A stretch of 12,865 bases of DNA from JBBSGD01 sp038254435 (GTDB lineage: Bacteria; Actinomycetota; CADDZG01; WHSQ01): the NCBI GenBank assembly GCA_038254435.1, contig JBBSGD010000048.1, forward strand, positions 1-12,865, written 5' to 3'. Positions 12,276 through 12,865 of the stretch are shown piece after piece (the first letter of the stretch is position 1; every line of letters starts with the position of its first letter). A program made the translations under genes and the position numbers. The notes under the pieces are model-generated. The model searched no databases and was not told the origin of the DNA. It saw nothing but the letters and a program-made list of their open reading frames with translations.

Positions 12276-12724
12276 CGTTCTCGCGTTCGCAGCCGGCGCA
12301 CTCTTTCTTGCTCATGAACGTGTCGAGCATCTGCCTGAGGTCGCTGCCGGGCTGACCACGGTTGGTCAGCCAGATGATGTAGCCGCTCTGATAACCCCGT
12401 CCGCCGATGATGTTGTCGAGCGTCGCGCGGTCGGGGTTGTCGTACATCCCGTTCGCTGAGATCACGTAGTGACGAGCGCGCACGTCGTGGAAGAATTGTC
12501 CGTCGTTGTTGTGCGAACTCCCATGGTGTTGCACCTTGAGGACGTCGAGGTCGATGCCGTCGGCACCGAAGCGATTCGCTCGTTTCAAGCCGTCGATGAT
12601 GTAGTCGCCGCGAGCGTCTCCGGTCATCAAAATGGTCTTACCACCGTAGTCGGCGAGAAAGACAATGCTTGACAGGTTCTCGATCGACGGGTCGTCGTTT
12701 GCGGCGATCACGGCCTCGAGCCCC
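12196..12724 (-). pseudogene. Metallo-beta-lactamase-fold hydrolase, N-terminal part removed by IS3
   Basis: The open frame enters from the IS3 junction at 12724 as Q-G-L-E-A-V-I-A-A-N-D-D-P-S. It contains N-L-S-S-I-V-F-L, I-L-M-T-G-D-A-R (metal-binding Asp), D-V-L-K-V-Q-H-H-G-S-S-H (metal-binding His) and Y-V-I-S-A-N-G, then D-N-P-D. These are the C-terminal half of hydrolases related to the ComEC C-terminal domain. The H-x-H-x-D-H motif of the N-terminal half is missing, so the product cannot be active. A GTG at 12711 could still start a 171-residue fragment. The last 35 residues (after K-K-E-C-A-G-C-E-R) look unlike the family and overlap the neighbouring gene by 80 bases, which hints at a frameshift near the original end. 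Confidence 0.8.
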
Positions 12725-12865
12725 TGGCGTGACCCCCTGAGGTCGTTCCGGTCGTTGCGAGAGTCTTACTGCCCGGTGTCGGGCAAGGAGGACGATCGGA
12801 GCGATGGGACAGCATGCGAGACGCCGGCATACGCCGGAGCAGATCATCAGGAAGCTGCGTGAGGC
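12725..12865 (+). mobile_element. Left end of an IS3-family insertion sequence, second copy
   Basis: Exact reverse complement of 1-141. It begins TGGCGTGACCCC at the point where the hydrolase reading frame is broken. It carries a hairpin at 12770-12785, AAGGAGGA at 12785-12792 and the OrfA start at 12804, and runs off the window. Identity over all 141 bases means the two copies are recent, or are one repeat that ended the assembly on both sides. Confidence 0.8.
12804..12865 (+). CDS. IS3-family transposase OrfA, first 20 codons only (second copy)
   Basis: Identical to the partial gene at 1-62 on the other strand: M-G-Q-H-A-R-R-R-H-T-P-E-Q-I-I-R-K-L-R-E-A, the DNA-binding start of an IS3 OrfA, cut by the window edge. 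Confidence 0.8.
   Translation, partial: MGQHARRRHTPEQIIRKLRE

Noticed and set aside
1..12865. CRISPR arrays, tRNA and rRNA genes
   Set aside because: I saw no evenly spaced repeats of CRISPR type, no tRNA cloverleaf and no rRNA-like stretch on either strand.

Overview
The window is GC-rich and looks like an accessory region of a high-GC actinobacterium. The evidence is a stand-alone SARP/BTAD regulator, frequent GTG starts, genes whose predicted transcription start falls on the start codon, and many small secreted proteins typical of Actinobacteria. A deep-branching group such as Thermoleophilia is possible but is only a guess. Both ends of the window are the same 141-bp sequence in inverted orientation, the left end of an IS3-family insertion sequence reading outward. 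The window is therefore bounded by two copies of one repeat, either a real IS-flanked segment or the place where an assembly stopped.

Layout from left to right. (1) 1-988: IS3 left end, which has cut off the 3' end of an IS630-family transposase. (2) 989-1625: no gene I can support. (3) 1626-5401, minus strand: an operon of eight genes with very short gaps or overlaps. Read in transcription order it encodes a small secreted four-Cys protein, a membrane-anchored protein, a MauE-like membrane protein with a CRCFG motif, a MauD-like membrane-anchored thioredoxin-fold protein with CATC, a 20-cysteine exported protein resembling the methylamine dehydrogenase light chain (MauA), a tiny membrane protein, a five-helix membrane protein and a small soluble protein. 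No dehydrogenase heavy chain is present. (4) 5408-5537: the operon's promoter region, with four 7-bp repeats at an exact 11-bp period, the layout of a SARP operator. (5) 5546-9807: a complete 4.26-kb IS1595-family transposon with 27-bp terminal inverted repeats and an 8-bp flanking duplication. Besides the zinc-ribbon transposase it carries a DNA methyltransferase fused to a nuclease-like domain, a translationally coupled membrane protein, a second membrane protein and two very small ORFs. (6) 9816-10745: a decayed IS21-family element (istA/istB) whose istB contains a 222-bp segment inverted in place. (7) 10780-11493, minus strand: an intact SARP regulator. (8) 11595-12275, plus strand: a secreted protein. 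(9) 12196-12724, minus strand: the C-terminal part of a metallo-beta-lactamase-fold hydrolase, cut by the right-hand IS3 copy.

Setting aside the two mobile elements at 5546-10745, the SARP gene lies directly upstream of the Cys-rich operon on the same strand, with the SARP-like repeats between them. I infer an original cluster of regulator, operator and operon that encodes a disulfide-rich exported MauA-like protein and dedicated oxidative-folding proteins, later split by nested insertions.
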